10,937 bases of DNA from Ga0077527 sp032128415 (GCA_032128415.1 JAQBGW010000028.1:1-10937), one strand, 5' to 3'. Positions 1 to 6,431 are shown, counted from the stretch's first letter. The notes: generated from the sequence alone by a model not told the origin. Numbers and translations: made by a program.

Positions 1-59
1 AACGCGCCGTGAAAAAGTTTTCGATTGCCCATCGCTGTACCGTGCTGTGCCTGCTAGGG

Positions 60-121
60 TGATATGGGGACGGAGCCCAATTTCTTTTTCTGCCAAACAA
101 TAGGGCTCCGTCCCCATATCA
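60..121. repeat. Palindromic repeat family C, copy 1
   Basis: The arms are TGATATGGGGACGGAGCCC and its near-perfect reverse complement GGGCTCCGTCCCCATATCA, separated by an AT-rich loop of about 24 nt containing TTTCTTTTTCTGCC. The 60-nt core at 61-120 is identical to 3677-3736, and one arm recurs alone near 1352-1376. Size, hairpin form and dispersed copies fit a REP/REPIN or MITE-like element moved in trans. No transposase lies in the window. Confidence 0.85.
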
Positions 122-213
122 TTCCGATGGCCTGCGCGAGCGCATCGGCCAGGCGATGGTCACAAAGGCTTACACAGGGGGTACGCTACTTAGCTAGACC
201 TGACTTTTTTTAC

Positions 214-331
214 TATTGATCTTTCCATAATCCGTGACAAACCAACTCCGTTCGCCCTGAGCCTGTCGAAGGGCGACCAGGCTTCGATAAGCTCAGCCCG
301 AACGGTGTAATGAAATATGGAAAGCTCAATA
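214..331. repeat. REP-type palindrome (family E) nested in a longer inverted repeat
   Basis: The inner palindrome at 248-305 starts CCGTTCGCCCTGAGCCTGTC and ends GCTCAGCCCGAACGG. The motif GTTCGCCCTGAGC..GTCGAAGG is a REP sequence found widely in Proteobacteria and is usually associated with REP-associated tyrosine transposases. Outside it, TATTGATCTTTCCATA (214-229) pairs with TATGGAAAGCTCAATA (316-331) at 15 of 16 positions. The whole 118 bp could fold as one long hairpin or mark the ends of an inserted unit. Confidence 0.75.
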
Positions 332-542
332 ATTCGTTTCAAAGTGAACGGCGCGCAATCCCCAACGTTTATTGGCGATGAAGCAGCTCGCTGCGGTGGC
401 CAGACCGGGCGGGCAAGAGAAAATACGCAAGGCCCGCCACGGCATTTAATCGTTTAAAAACAACATGTTATGAACTATCCGCGCAGGCGAATCAACCCTG
501 CCACACGCTGCCCGCGCATAGCCGAACCGAATATACCTGTTC

Positions 543-935
543 ATGTATAATCCACGAAAGTCGGGCACCGAAAGGCCGCTGCAATGGATAGGCAGCAGCT
601 ACAAGGACATCATGGCGTTGCCGCCCGACGTGAGGCGGTTTTTCGGGTTTGCCTTGTCGTTGGCGCAGGCCGGCGACCGGCATGACGCCGCCAAAGTGCT
701 CAAGGGATTCAGCGGCGCGGGCGTACTGGAAGTAGTGGAAAACGACATCGCAGGTACCTATCGTGCGGTGTACACCGTAAAGTTTGAGGAAGCCGTGTTT
801 GTGCTTCACTGTTTTCAGAAGAAGAGCAAGCGCGGCATCGCCACCCCGAAAGACGACATCGACATTATTCGCGCAAGGCTCAAGGTGGCGGAGGCTTATG
901 CGCAGGAGTTGCGAAATGAAAAAACGGCGAATTGA
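543..935 (+). CDS. Phage Gp49/HigB-like (RelE superfamily) toxin
   Basis: This is a predicted 130-residue toxin of the Gp49-like family (PF05973, RelE/HigB superfamily). Such proteins usually cleave mRNA on the ribosome and are held inactive by the partner antitoxin. The family hallmarks are clear: a WIGSSYKDIMALPPDVRR start, the core AKVLKGFSGAGVLEVVEN, the TYRAVYTVKF strand, and the C-terminal strand VFVLHCFQKKSKRGIATPK (about residues 86-104). The last 20 nt overlap the antitoxin gene, so the two are probably translationally coupled, in the toxin-first order typical of higBA. The start is uncertain. ATG 543 gives the longest product but has no Shine-Dalgarno sequence and overlaps a TATAAT hexamer at 546-551, and no other ATG, GTG or TTG lies in frame before the conserved region. 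The family call is secure; activity is inferred. Confidence 0.88.
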   Translation: MYNPRKSGTERPLQWIGSSYKDIMALPPDVRRFFGFALSLAQAGDRHDAAKVLKGFSGAGVLEVVENDIAGTYRAVYTVKFEEAVFVLHCFQKKSKRGIATPKDDIDIIRARLKVAEAYAQELRNEKTAN

Positions 936-1248
936 AGGCGTTGAAGTCCGGCGCGGATCCGGCAATGTGTATGCCGATCTGGGGCTGCCCGATGCCGAAG
1001 AACTCAAGATCAAGACCGGGCTGGTGATCGAAATCCGCAAGGCCATACGGCATCTGGGGCTGACACAGCACGAGGCGGCCAAGCGCATGGGGCTTACCCA
1101 GCCCAAAGTGTCGGGGATCATGCGCGGCGATCTCTCCAACCTTTCCGAACGCAAGTTGATGGATTGCCTGACGCGGCTGGGTTACGACATTGAAATCAGC
1201 GTGCGACCGGCGAAAGCCAAAGTGGGGCATCTGATGCTGGCGGCGTAG
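916..1248 (+). CDS. XRE-family antitoxin (HTH_37/HigA-like)
   Basis: This 110-residue partner of the preceding toxin belongs to the XRE helix-turn-helix family. HTH_37-type antitoxins bind and neutralise the toxin and repress their own operon by DNA binding. The fold is visible at residues 39-70: a helix (EIRKAIRHLG) followed by the helix-turn-helix LTQHEAAKRMGLTQPKVSGI, then a short dimerisation strand GYDIEISVRPA. I chose ATG 916, within the toxin 3' end, although the frame is open farther upstream. Upstream residues are only a shadow of the toxin reading, MKKRRIEGVEV is a normal antitoxin beginning, and the length fits the family. Autorepression from a site upstream of the toxin is expected but no operator was identified. 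Confidence 0.88.
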   Translation: MKKRRIEGVEVRRGSGNVYADLGLPDAEELKIKTGLVIEIRKAIRHLGLTQHEAAKRMGLTQPKVSGIMRGDLSNLSERKLMDCLTRLGYDIEISVRPAKAKVGHLMLAA

Positions 1249-1282
1249 TTCGGGAAATAACCCCGAGGGTCAGTAATACCGA

Positions 1283-1341
1283 GGGTCAGAGTCAGCATTT
1301 TTTACGTACATGACAACAATGCTGACTCTGACCCCTGGTGT
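1283..1341. repeat. Palindromic repeat family A, copy 1
   Basis: The arms GGGTCAGAGTCAGCAT and ATGCTGACTCTGACCCC face each other across a loop of about 20 nt containing TTTTACGTACATGA, followed by TGGTGT. A second copy with the same trailing TGGTGT lies at 7193-7253. Hairpins of the GGGTCAGAGTCAGCAT type are commonly seen near IS200-like/RAYT transposases, but none is present here. The 11-nt start CCGAGGGTCAG is duplicated at 1263-1273 and 1279-1289, perhaps a slipped or partial copy. Confidence 0.85.
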
Positions 1342-1351
1342 GCTCAGAAAG

Positions 1352-1377
1352 AATTGGGCTCCGTCCCCATATCATTT
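1352..1377. repeat. Solo half of palindromic repeat family C
   Basis: AATTGGGCTCCGTCCCCATA followed by TCATTT is a single arm of the family C hairpin. It is the reverse complement of the left arm with its adjoining AATT. The other arm is missing, so this is either a truncated insertion or the remains of a recombination event between family A and B elements. Confidence 0.7.
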
Positions 1378-1391
1378 AGTGGTCTTCAGAG

Positions 1392-1464
1392 TAAATAGGG
1401 TCAGTGTAAGTTTTCGTAGGCTATCAACTCGCGTCTTGACGAAAACTTACACTGACCCCATTTA
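1392..1464. repeat. Palindromic repeat family B, copy 1
   Basis: The arms TCAGTGTAAGTTTTCGT and ACGAAAACTTACACTGA are perfect reverse complements around the centre AGGCTATCAACTCGCGTCTT. They are flanked by TAAATAGGG on the left and CCCCATTTA on the right. The copy at 7293-7365 differs at only two positions between the arms' outer ends. It lies about 50 bp upstream of the PfpI-like start codon, so its hairpin probably falls in or beside that gene's promoter or 5' leader. Confidence 0.85.
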
Positions 1465-1514
1465 TGATTACATTCCAACGCCAACCGGCCACATCTTAAA
1501 GATGGAAACATACA

Positions 1515-2219
1515 ATGAAACACAAAAGAAATGCCCTTTTGATCCTGACCTCGCATACTGAACTGGGCTCAACAGGGCGCGGAACAGGGTTCTACTATGA
1601 TGAGATGGCCACACCGTACTGGGCGTTGGTTGATGCCGGGTTTGAAGTCGATATCGCATCGGTCAAAGGCGGCGAAGCGCCCCCTGATCCCAAGACGCTG
1701 GTCGAACCTGATCAGCGTCCGCCTATGGTCGCGCGCTTTATGGCCAATGCCGAAGCGATGGAAAAACTTCGCAAGACCACCAAAGCCGAAGCAGTTGATG
1801 GCAGTGCATACGATTGTGTGTTTCTGCCTGGCGGTCATGGTGCGATGTGGGACTTTGATACGAACACCATCGGCAAGATCATAGGTGACGCCTGGGCGGC
1901 GGGCGCCGTAGTGGGAGCGGTCTGTCATGGTCCATCCGGCCTGCTTCAGGCCAAACGTCCCGACGGCGCACCACTGGTCAAAGATTTAAAAGTGAATAGC
2001 TTCACCAACGCGGAAACGGTTCAGATCAAGCTCGTGGGCGTAGAGCCGTTCCTGCTCGAAAGCCGGTTGCGTGAACTGGGCGCCAAATTTGAGTGCAGTG
2101 ATAATTTTACAAGCCACGCGGTGCGTGATGGGCGTTTGGTCACCGGACAAAACCCACAGTCAACTGCAGCCATTGCGAAATTATTAATCGAGGCCATTGA
2201 TGACTATGCATCAATGTAA
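1515..2219 (+). CDS. DJ-1/PfpI family protein, Hsp31-like (type 1 glutamine amidotransferase fold)
   Basis: This 234-residue protein of the class I glutamine amidotransferase-like fold belongs to the Hsp31-like branch. Members are described as glutathione-independent glyoxalases (methylglyoxal to lactate), deglycases or holding chaperones. Visible elements are the glutamate in FYYDEMATPY (Glu30), the oxyanion loop LPGGHGAMWDF (residues 104-114), the nucleophile elbow AVCHGP (Cys137, His138), and the conserved C-terminal block DNFTSHAVRDGRLVTGQNPQ (residues 196-215). Length is normal and no key residue is missing. The start ATG has a modest GATGG sequence 11-15 nt upstream. It stands alone between a repeat cluster and the convergent HPF-like gene. 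A role in detoxifying reactive aldehydes or stress defence is inferred from the family, not shown by context. Confidence 0.92.
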   Translation: MKHKRNALLILTSHTELGSTGRGTGFYYDEMATPYWALVDAGFEVDIASVKGGEAPPDPKTLVEPDQRPPMVARFMANAEAMEKLRKTTKAEAVDGSAYDCVFLPGGHGAMWDFDTNTIGKIIGDAWAAGAVVGAVCHGPSGLLQAKRPDGAPLVKDLKVNSFTNAETVQIKLVGVEPFLLESRLRELGAKFECSDNFTSHAVRDGRLVTGQNPQSTAAIAKLLIEAIDDYASM

Positions 2220-2287
2220 CCCCGGCTGTTTTTGACAAGACGCAAAGCTGCGGATCACAGTGGCGCGACGGCGCTACTGAAAATCAA

Positions 2288-2695
2288 TCAGGCTCCGCCC
2301 CCCTTATCACCGGCCGCAGGCGTTGCGGGCTCGGATGGCGACTCGTCTGCACCGTCATGGCTGCGTATCGAGTCATGGCCATGGTGATCTTTCACCCGGC
2401 CAAGGCTGCTTTCCAGGGACCGCTTCAGCTTGTCGGTGGCGCCGCTGAACGCTTCGTTGAGTGAAACGGCCTGGTGGCTGACGGCAACCGGCTGGCGGCC
2501 GGAGAGCCGTGCCTCAATCAGGCAACGCTTGTCGCTGCCCCCGGTCTTTTTGCTGTCCTCATCGCTCAGGTGCACTTCGACGCGCGTGATGTATTCACTG
2601 AAGTGACCGAGGGCATGATTCACCCCGGTCTCAATCCAATGGACCAGCCCTTCATGGCCCTCAATGTTGTCATCCGTATTGACTTGAATTTGCAT
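2288..2695 (-). CDS. HPF/RaiA-family ribosome-associated protein
   Basis: This 135-residue protein resembles the ribosome hibernation family (HPF/RaiA/sigma-54 modulation protein). Those proteins bind the 30S decoding centre and silence ribosomes in stationary phase or stress. The N-terminal 103 residues carry the pattern: the strand MQIQVNTDDNI, a helix EGLVHWIETGVNHALGHF, the strand ITRVEVHLSDED, the strand KRCLIEARLSGRQPVAVSH and a closing helix AFSGATDKLKRSLESSLGRV. The tail (residues 104-135) is His/Asp/Ser-rich and disordered, and lacks the long-HPF dimerisation domain. Such divergent short members are often annotated simply as HPF/RaiA family. It converges on the PfpI-like gene and has a weak AGGG ribosome site. 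Ribosome binding is inferred; the basic face typical of true HPF looks weak because the sequence is acidic. Confidence 0.85.
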   Translation of the reverse strand: MQIQVNTDDNIEGHEGLVHWIETGVNHALGHFSEYITRVEVHLSDEDSKKTGGSDKRCLIEARLSGRQPVAVSHQAVSLNEAFSGATDKLKRSLESSLGRVKDHHGHDSIRSHDGADESPSEPATPAAGDKGGGA

Positions 2696-2932
2696 GTGTT
2701 TTCCCTATGGGGTGCTACGTTGCAGGAAGAAGGCCGTGCCAGGCGCGGGTAGCGGCCAGCGTTGCGTGCACGATGTGGGGTCGATCGGTTCGGAACAATC
2801 AGTTCGTGGCAATCAATACACCGTGCTGCGGTGGCTGCGCAGCGGATCGGCCCGGTCGTTGCCTCAATTACCTCAATTATCTCCAACCATACACAACCTA
2901 CCGTGCGTTGTCACACATAGGTCCATGGGATT
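2696..2932. other. Intergenic region upstream of the HPF-like gene
   Basis: No coding feature is supported. This must hold the promoter of the minus-strand HPF-like gene, but no clear -10/-35 pair stands out. A perfect tandem 9-bp repeat, CCTCAATTA twice at 2862-2879, is the only local structure and could be a binding site or chance. Confidence 0.35.
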
Positions 2933-2982
2933 AAAGGTGGCGAAGTCGATTTGCCGAAAAAGAAATCGATTCCGGTACCTTT
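2933..2982. repeat. Palindromic repeat family D, copy 1
   Basis: The unit begins AAAGGTGGCGAAGTCGATTT, has an A-rich centre CGAAAAAGAAA, and ends TCGATTCCGGTACCTTT, so the ends are inverted complements (AAAGGTnnCGnAGTCGA / TCGAnTnCGGnACCTTT). It is the most diverged copy of four within 1 kb. It could form a strong hairpin in either strand's RNA. Confidence 0.8.
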
Positions 2983-3021
2983 TAATCGCTCAAATAATGA
3001 TGCGATCAGCGCGTCGTACCC

Positions 3022-3070
3022 AAGGTACCGAAGTCGAATTATTAAAAAAGAAATCAACTCCGACACCTTT
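3022..3070. repeat. Palindromic repeat family D, copy 2
   Basis: It begins AAGGTACCGAAGTCGAATTA, passes through TTAAAAAAGAAA, and ends TCAACTCCGACACCTTT. It has the same orientation as copies 1, 3 and 4, judged by the side of the A-rich centre. It lies 39 bp from copy 1 and 24 bp from copy 3. Confidence 0.82.
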
Positions 3071-3094
3071 AGTCCGGTGGCAAGTGAAGGAATC

Positions 3095-3144
3095 AAAGGT
3101 GCCGGAGTCGAATTAATAAAAAAGAAATCGACTCCGGTACCTTT
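3095..3144. repeat. Palindromic repeat family D, copy 3, abutting the MscS fragment
   Basis: It begins AAAGGTGCCGGAGTCGAATT and ends ATCGACTCCGGTACCTTT. Its right edge falls within a few bases of the first recognisable MscS codon (about 3147). Insertion of the element, or a deletion between elements, therefore appears to have removed the start of that gene. Confidence 0.85.
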
Positions 3145-3146
3145 CA

Positions 3147-3641
3147 TTTCTCTTTCGTCCGTTCAAAATCGGCGACGCCGTCAAGCTCGATGGCGAGGTC
3201 TACATCATCGATACGTCGGGCTTTTTCCTGTGCAAGGGGCACCTGCCGGACGGGCCCACGGTATTTCTGCCCAACTCCAAAATCTGGGGACACACCATCA
3301 TCAACCTGTCGGTGACGGACAAGGACATTCGCCGCATCGACGAGCAGTACGGCATCAGCTACACCGACGACATCGACGTGGCGCTCGCCATACTACGCCG
3401 CGTTGCCGCGGACGAGCCGCGTGTGCTCACCGACCCGGCACCGCTAATCAAGGTGGAAAGCCTGGGCGACAGCGCAGTCAATATCCTCTTCCGCGTCTGG
3501 ACGCCGCGCGCGGACTGGTGGGATACCAAGCTCGACCTCGTCCAGCGGTGCAAACAGGAGCTCGAAAAAGGCGGCTGCTCGATACCCTTCCCGCAGCGCG
3601 ACGTGCACTTGTATCAGCGGACGGTTACGAACGACCGGTAA
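3147..3641 (+). pseudogene. 5'-truncated MscS-family mechanosensitive channel gene
   Basis: This 164-codon open stretch encodes the cytoplasmic end of an MscS-type small-conductance mechanosensitive channel. The beta domain is visible as RPFKIGDAVKLDGEVYIID, with the PNSKIWGHTIIN motif matching the family's PNGxxxxxxIxN. The alpha/beta domain follows as RRIDEQYGISYTDDIDVAL and ends in the typical SIPFPQRDVHL. The pore-lining helix and all membrane segments are missing, and no start codon precedes the similarity, which begins directly at palindrome D copy 3. An internal GTG at 3312 could start a 109-residue piece, but that would be soluble and pore-less. A family C palindrome follows the stop at 3676. 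The gene is best read as a remnant destroyed by repeat insertion or recombination. Confidence 0.85.
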
Positions 3642-3675
3642 TCGGCAGCCGCTACGCCGCCTACTTCTGCAGCAG

Positions 3676-3737
3676 TGATATGGGGACGGAGCCCAATTTC
3701 TTTTTCTGCCAAACAATAGGGCTCCGTCCCCATATCA
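3676..3737. repeat. Palindromic repeat family C, copy 2
   Basis: The 60-nt core is identical to copy 1 at 61-120, including the unpaired loop. Identity of the loop as well as the stem implies recent duplication or ongoing homogenisation. It sits 34 bp past the MscS remnant stop codon, where it could also act as a transcript-end hairpin. Confidence 0.88.
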
Positions 3738-3982
3738 TTTTTCCAGCGTCTCCAAGTTCAATCCTCCTAATTGCTGGATCTCGATCGAATGGTCGCCACG
3801 TCCTTCGCGGCACGCCCACCGTCGTTTTTACTTGGAGATGCGCCTGGCCGCAAGACTTTAGCGGATCAAAGGTGTCGGAGTCGAATTGTTAAAAAAGAAA
3901 TCGACTTCGGAACCTTTGGCATCCTTCTTTAGTTCACCGCCGTGGAGCAGTTACAAAAAAGCCGTGGGCGAGACTGCCGCAG
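3738..3982. other. Non-coding stretch between MscS remnant and the minus-strand operon
   Basis: I see no gene here. The only structure is palindrome D copy 4 (3868-3917). Its hairpin lies 66-115 bp downstream of the zinc-ribbon gene's stop and could act in that operon's transcript end. It has no clean T-run on the minus strand that would make it a standard terminator. Confidence 0.4.
3868..3917. repeat. Palindromic repeat family D, copy 4
   Basis: It begins AAAGGTGTCGGAGTCGAATT and ends ATCGACTTCGGAACCTTT around TTAAAAAAGAAA. It is about 720 bp from copy 3, in the same orientation, with the MscS remnant and a family C copy between them. Recombination between direct copies could delete that segment. 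Confidence 0.83.
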
Positions 3983-4954
3983 TCAAGGCGTATTGGATAA
4001 TGTGCTGTCCTGGCTTTGTTGCGCGGGTGTGCCACACGAGGGGCAGTAGCGGTTGCCTGGAGCGAGTGCACCGCCACATTTCGTACAGAACTTCGCCCCC
4101 CCCGATTGCACCCCAGACGCCAACTGACGCCGGCGCCACAACCACCACAATGCCACGAGTGCCATCATCAGGCCCGCCACGGCGATCAAAATCCAAACCC
4201 AGGGCGGTTGGCCATCAATCGTTTTCGCAGGCGTGGGGAGACCCACCACAGGAGCATTCAACTTGAGCATCTCCACGGAGGTTCTTGAGTCCGTTTTCGT
4301 GTAGCGAATGGCGACGGGCAACTGTTTTCCGGCATCGACGGCGCCGTAGGCCAAAGTCCGGTAAAACAGTCCTTCCGGGCCAGACGAACCCGGGCCAAAA
4401 TCCGGCTCAACGGAAAGATCATTGGCCCCAGTAGGCTCCTGAATCCTGATACTCAAACGGTCGACCCGGAGATCCCCTGTCCAGGTATAGGTGTACGTTC
4501 GCGCGGACAATCCTGTCGAGAGCGTGTCGTAATACTCGACGTGAAAGAACCGCTGCGGGGTCGAGAATTGCACCGCGCTGAAATTCCCTGCGCCCTTTAC
4601 TTCGTGCTGTAAATTGAAGAGGTTGGATCCTGCAGTTTCCGAGTATGCGACAGCTGCGGGTGCACCGACAGCTGCTGGCAGGCGTAGGGATACCACGGCA
4701 GGGAGGGGCGTGTCCGCGGGCAACTCGCCCTTGAGGATGATGAGTACGGCCTTACGGTCGTATTCCGGCCAGATATCTACAAGCATGCTCGCAAGACGCG
4801 GTCTTTCCTGAATCGCATTGCTGGTTGGCGGGACGGCGGCGAGTGCCGGCAAGGCCAGCGTTGCAAGCAAGGCCATGCATAAACCGCAGACCAAGGTTGC
4901 CGCGGTGCAGCCCGGCTTAATCAGCTGTGCCAGGTATGTAACGAGTTTCAGCAT
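3983..4954 (-). CDS. Exported single-anchor protein with C-terminal zinc ribbon, function unknown
   Basis: This 323-residue protein has no family function I recognise. Residues 1-40 form a long signal sequence (TLVCGLCMALLATLALPALAA). Residues 41-248 are a predicted periplasmic, beta-rich region with YTYTWTGDLRVDRLSIRIQEP. A membrane helix spans about 252-273 (WVWILIAVAGLMMALVALWWLW) and is followed by WRRR, a positive-inside signal. The cytoplasmic tail holds a zinc ribbon with CTKC (Cys290, Cys293) and CPSC (Cys304, Cys307). The start has a good AGGA site 6 nt before the ATG. It is last in the operon, 77 bp after ccdA. The context suggests a periplasmic sensor, chaperone or assembly factor for a thiol, copper or cytochrome process, with a metal-binding cytoplasmic tail. 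That is inference only. Confidence 0.85.
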   Translation of the reverse strand: MLKLVTYLAQLIKPGCTAATLVCGLCMALLATLALPALAAVPPTSNAIQERPRLASMLVDIWPEYDRKAVLIILKGELPADTPLPAVVSLRLPAAVGAPAAVAYSETAGSNLFNLQHEVKGAGNFSAVQFSTPQRFFHVEYYDTLSTGLSARTYTYTWTGDLRVDRLSIRIQEPTGANDLSVEPDFGPGSSGPEGLFYRTLAYGAVDAGKQLPVAIRYTKTDSRTSVEMLKLNAPVVGLPTPAKTIDGQPPWVWILIAVAGLMMALVALWWLWRRRQLASGVQSGGAKFCTKCGGALAPGNRYCPSCGTPAQQSQDSTLSNTP

Positions 4955-5031
4955 GTGCGTCCTTTTTCTTCAATCAAGACAAGTTCAAGGTTCGTGTCGG
5001 TATTCACTTCAGTAACGCTTTCCTGGCGCGT

Positions 5032-5772
5032 TCATCCGACACTTGCGAATCCCGGAAACGTGTTCAGCAGCCACAGCGCAAACACCGTAAGCTGGCCGGT
5101 CATCATGGCCAGGCCCATGATGACCATGATGATCCCGGCTGTGATCTGCAGCGGTCGTCCGATGCGGCGCAGCGTTTTCTGCCGCTGCAGGAACGCACCC
5201 GTGAACATGGCGGTGACCAGAAACGGGATGCCGAGCCCTAGCGAGTAGGCGCTCAACAGCGCAACGCCGCTGGCAACTGTCGTTGTTGCAGCGGACACGA
5301 TCAGGATCGTGCCCAGGATCGGCCCGATGCATGGAGTCCAGCCGAACCCGAAAGCGAGACCGAGCAGATATGCGGCGAGCGGGCGCGTGCCCCCGATACG
5401 TCCGTGAAAACGCACATCGTGTTGCAGCCACGACAGCTTCAGGGCACCTGTCATGAACAAGCCGAAGATCATCACGATGAATCCGCCCAGAATGTTTGTT
5501 TCGTAGCGGTAGTGCTGGAGGAGTTGCCCGAGCGCAGTGGCGCTTGCGCCAAGGAGTATGAATACCGTCGAGAACCCCAGGACAAAACACGAACTGAGCG
5601 AGAAGGCTGAAATCCGATGGGCCGGATCTGCCACACCGCGGGCCTGCGAGATGCTGTCGCCAGCGACATAGGACAGGTACCCGGGAACCAGCGGCAGCAC
5701 GCACGGCGAAAGAAACGAGGCCGCTCCAGCCGCAAATGCCGTGGCGACGCCGACCCCGAAAATTTCGCTCAT
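5032..5772 (-). CDS. ccdA: Cytochrome c biogenesis / thiol-transfer protein CcdA
   Basis: This 246-residue CcdA is the short homologue of the DsbD membrane domain. It carries electrons from cytoplasmic thioredoxin across the inner membrane to periplasmic thioredoxin-like proteins. Both redox cysteines are present in their signature loops: FLSPCVLPLVPGYLSYVAG (Cys24) and GFGWTPCIGPILGT (Cys148). About six hydrophobic helices are visible, and length and order are normal. The start at MSEIFGVGVA has no strong ribosome site, but the gene lies only 16 bp after the CcmG-like gene, so it is probably translated from the same message. Likely clients are the CcmG-like protein and perhaps the DUF411 protein next door. 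The sequence alone cannot say whether it serves cytochrome c maturation or a dedicated copper/thiol pathway. Confidence 0.95.
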   Translation of the reverse strand: MSEIFGVGVATAFAAGAASFLSPCVLPLVPGYLSYVAGDSISQARGVADPAHRISAFSLSSCFVLGFSTVFILLGASATALGQLLQHYRYETNILGGFIVMIFGLFMTGALKLSWLQHDVRFHGRIGGTRPLAAYLLGLAFGFGWTPCIGPILGTILIVSAATTTVASGVALLSAYSLGLGIPFLVTAMFTGAFLQRQKTLRRIGRPLQITAGIIMVIMGLAMMTGQLTVFALWLLNTFPGFASVG

Positions 5773-5788
5773 CGCAGGCTACCCCGGT

Positions 5789-6373
5789 TTATTTACGCAG
5801 TTCGGCAACAAGGGGAAGGATCTTTTCCTGCAGAACCCGCGGCGTCAGCGCCCCGATGTGCTTATAGGCGATGCGGCCGTGGCGGTCGATCACGAAAGTT
5901 TCCGGAACCCCGTAGACACCCCAGTCGATCCCGACCCTGCCGTTGATGTCGGCACCGGTCCGCGTATAAGGGTCTCCCAGCTCGTCCAGCCATTTCGCGG
6001 CATCGTCCGGTTTGTCCTTGTAGTTGAGTCCATGGATCGGTACGGTGCCACTGGTCATGAGACTCATGAGCAGTGGATGCTCCTCGCGGCAGGCCGTGCA
6101 CCAGGATGCAAACACATTGACCAGTGCCACTTCGTCCTGAAGGACTGCAGTAGAGAGGCCCAATTGACGGCCCTTGACCGCCGGCAGATCGAAAACCGGT
6201 ACGGGTTTTCCAATCAGCGGCGACGGGATCTCACGTGGATTCAACGTGAGACCGATTCCGAACAGGACGACCATTCCCAGAAACAGCAAGAGGGGCATGA
6301 AAACTGTGATGCGCGATCCGTAACTTTTCTCGCGCATAGGGTCGATGCAGATCTGATCAGGTATTACAGGCAT
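5789..6373 (-). CDS. CcmG/DsbE/TlpA-type membrane-anchored thioredoxin
   Basis: This periplasmic thioredoxin-fold reductase has up to 194 residues. An N-terminal membrane anchor lies at about residues 22-43 (ITVFMPLLLFLGMVVLFGIG). The thioredoxin domain holds the active site WCTAC (Cys92, Cys95) and the cis-proline loop GVPETFVID (Pro157). The stretch GLNYKDKPDDAAKWLDELGDPY is typical of CcmG/DsbE, which keeps apocytochrome c or other periplasmic thiols reduced using electrons from CcdA. The CxxC dipeptide Thr-Ala is not the usual Pro-Thr or Val-Pro. A shorter start at MREKSYGSR (6337) would give 182 residues with a more typical short cytoplasmic leader. Neither start has a strong Shine-Dalgarno sequence. 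It lies 139 bp after the DUF411 gene and directly before ccdA, its usual electron donor. Confidence 0.92.
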   Translation of the reverse strand: MPVIPDQICIDPMREKSYGSRITVFMPLLLFLGMVVLFGIGLTLNPREIPSPLIGKPVPVFDLPAVKGRQLGLSTAVLQDEVALVNVFASWCTACREEHPLLMSLMTSGTVPIHGLNYKDKPDDAAKWLDELGDPYTRTGADINGRVGIDWGVYGVPETFVIDRHGRIAYKHIGALTPRVLQEKILPLVAELRK

Positions 6374-6413
6374 ACTTGTCCCGATATATGGTGAACTTCT
6401 CCGGAAGCTTGTT

Positions 6414-6431
6414 ATGGATTTTTCAATCCAT
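6414..6431 (-). other. Small perfect hairpin between DUF411 gene and CcmG-like gene
   Basis: ATGGATT and AATCCAT form a 7-bp stem around a 4-nt loop (TTTC on the + strand), in the 139-bp gap of the operon. There is no T-run after it on the minus strand, so it is not a standard terminator. It might stabilise or process the message, or be chance. Confidence 0.3.

Larger units (their letters stand above)
1..542. other. Gene-poor, repeat-bearing leading region
   Basis: No gene can be supported here. The stretch holds one full palindromic repeat (60-121) and a REP-type palindrome nested in a wider inverted repeat (214-331). Two short open stretches might be coding remnants split by the palindrome. 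One is in frame from nucleotide 3 and ends at TGA 59-61. The other is in frame after the palindrome, contains the residues DGLRERIGQAM, and ends at TAG 194-196. Neither matches a family I recognise. Confidence 0.5.

Noticed and set aside
408..438. GGCGGGC/GCCCGCC inverted repeat as a terminator
   Set aside because: The loop is 17 nt and no T-run follows on either strand, so it does not meet intrinsic terminator criteria.
378..449. Short + strand open frame of 23 codons beginning MKQLAAVARP
   Set aside because: There is no ribosome site or recognisable family, and it contains a GC-rich inverted repeat (408-414 with 432-438) that accounts for part of its sequence.
784..915. 44-codon upstream extension of the antitoxin
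   Set aside because: It lies wholly inside the toxin gene in another frame, is unusually Arg/Ser-rich, and makes the antitoxin much longer than the family.
2951..3892. Long + strand open frame of 313 codons across the D repeats
   Set aside because: It reads through palindromes D2, D3 and C and through the wrong frame of the MscS remnant. Its residues are Arg/His/Pro-rich with no domain, and the MscS frame explains the real coding signal.
5009..5704. 231-codon minus-strand open frame overlapping ccdA
   Set aside because: It is an out-of-frame shadow rich in Arg, Ala and His. The ccdA frame carries both redox-loop motifs and membrane helices.
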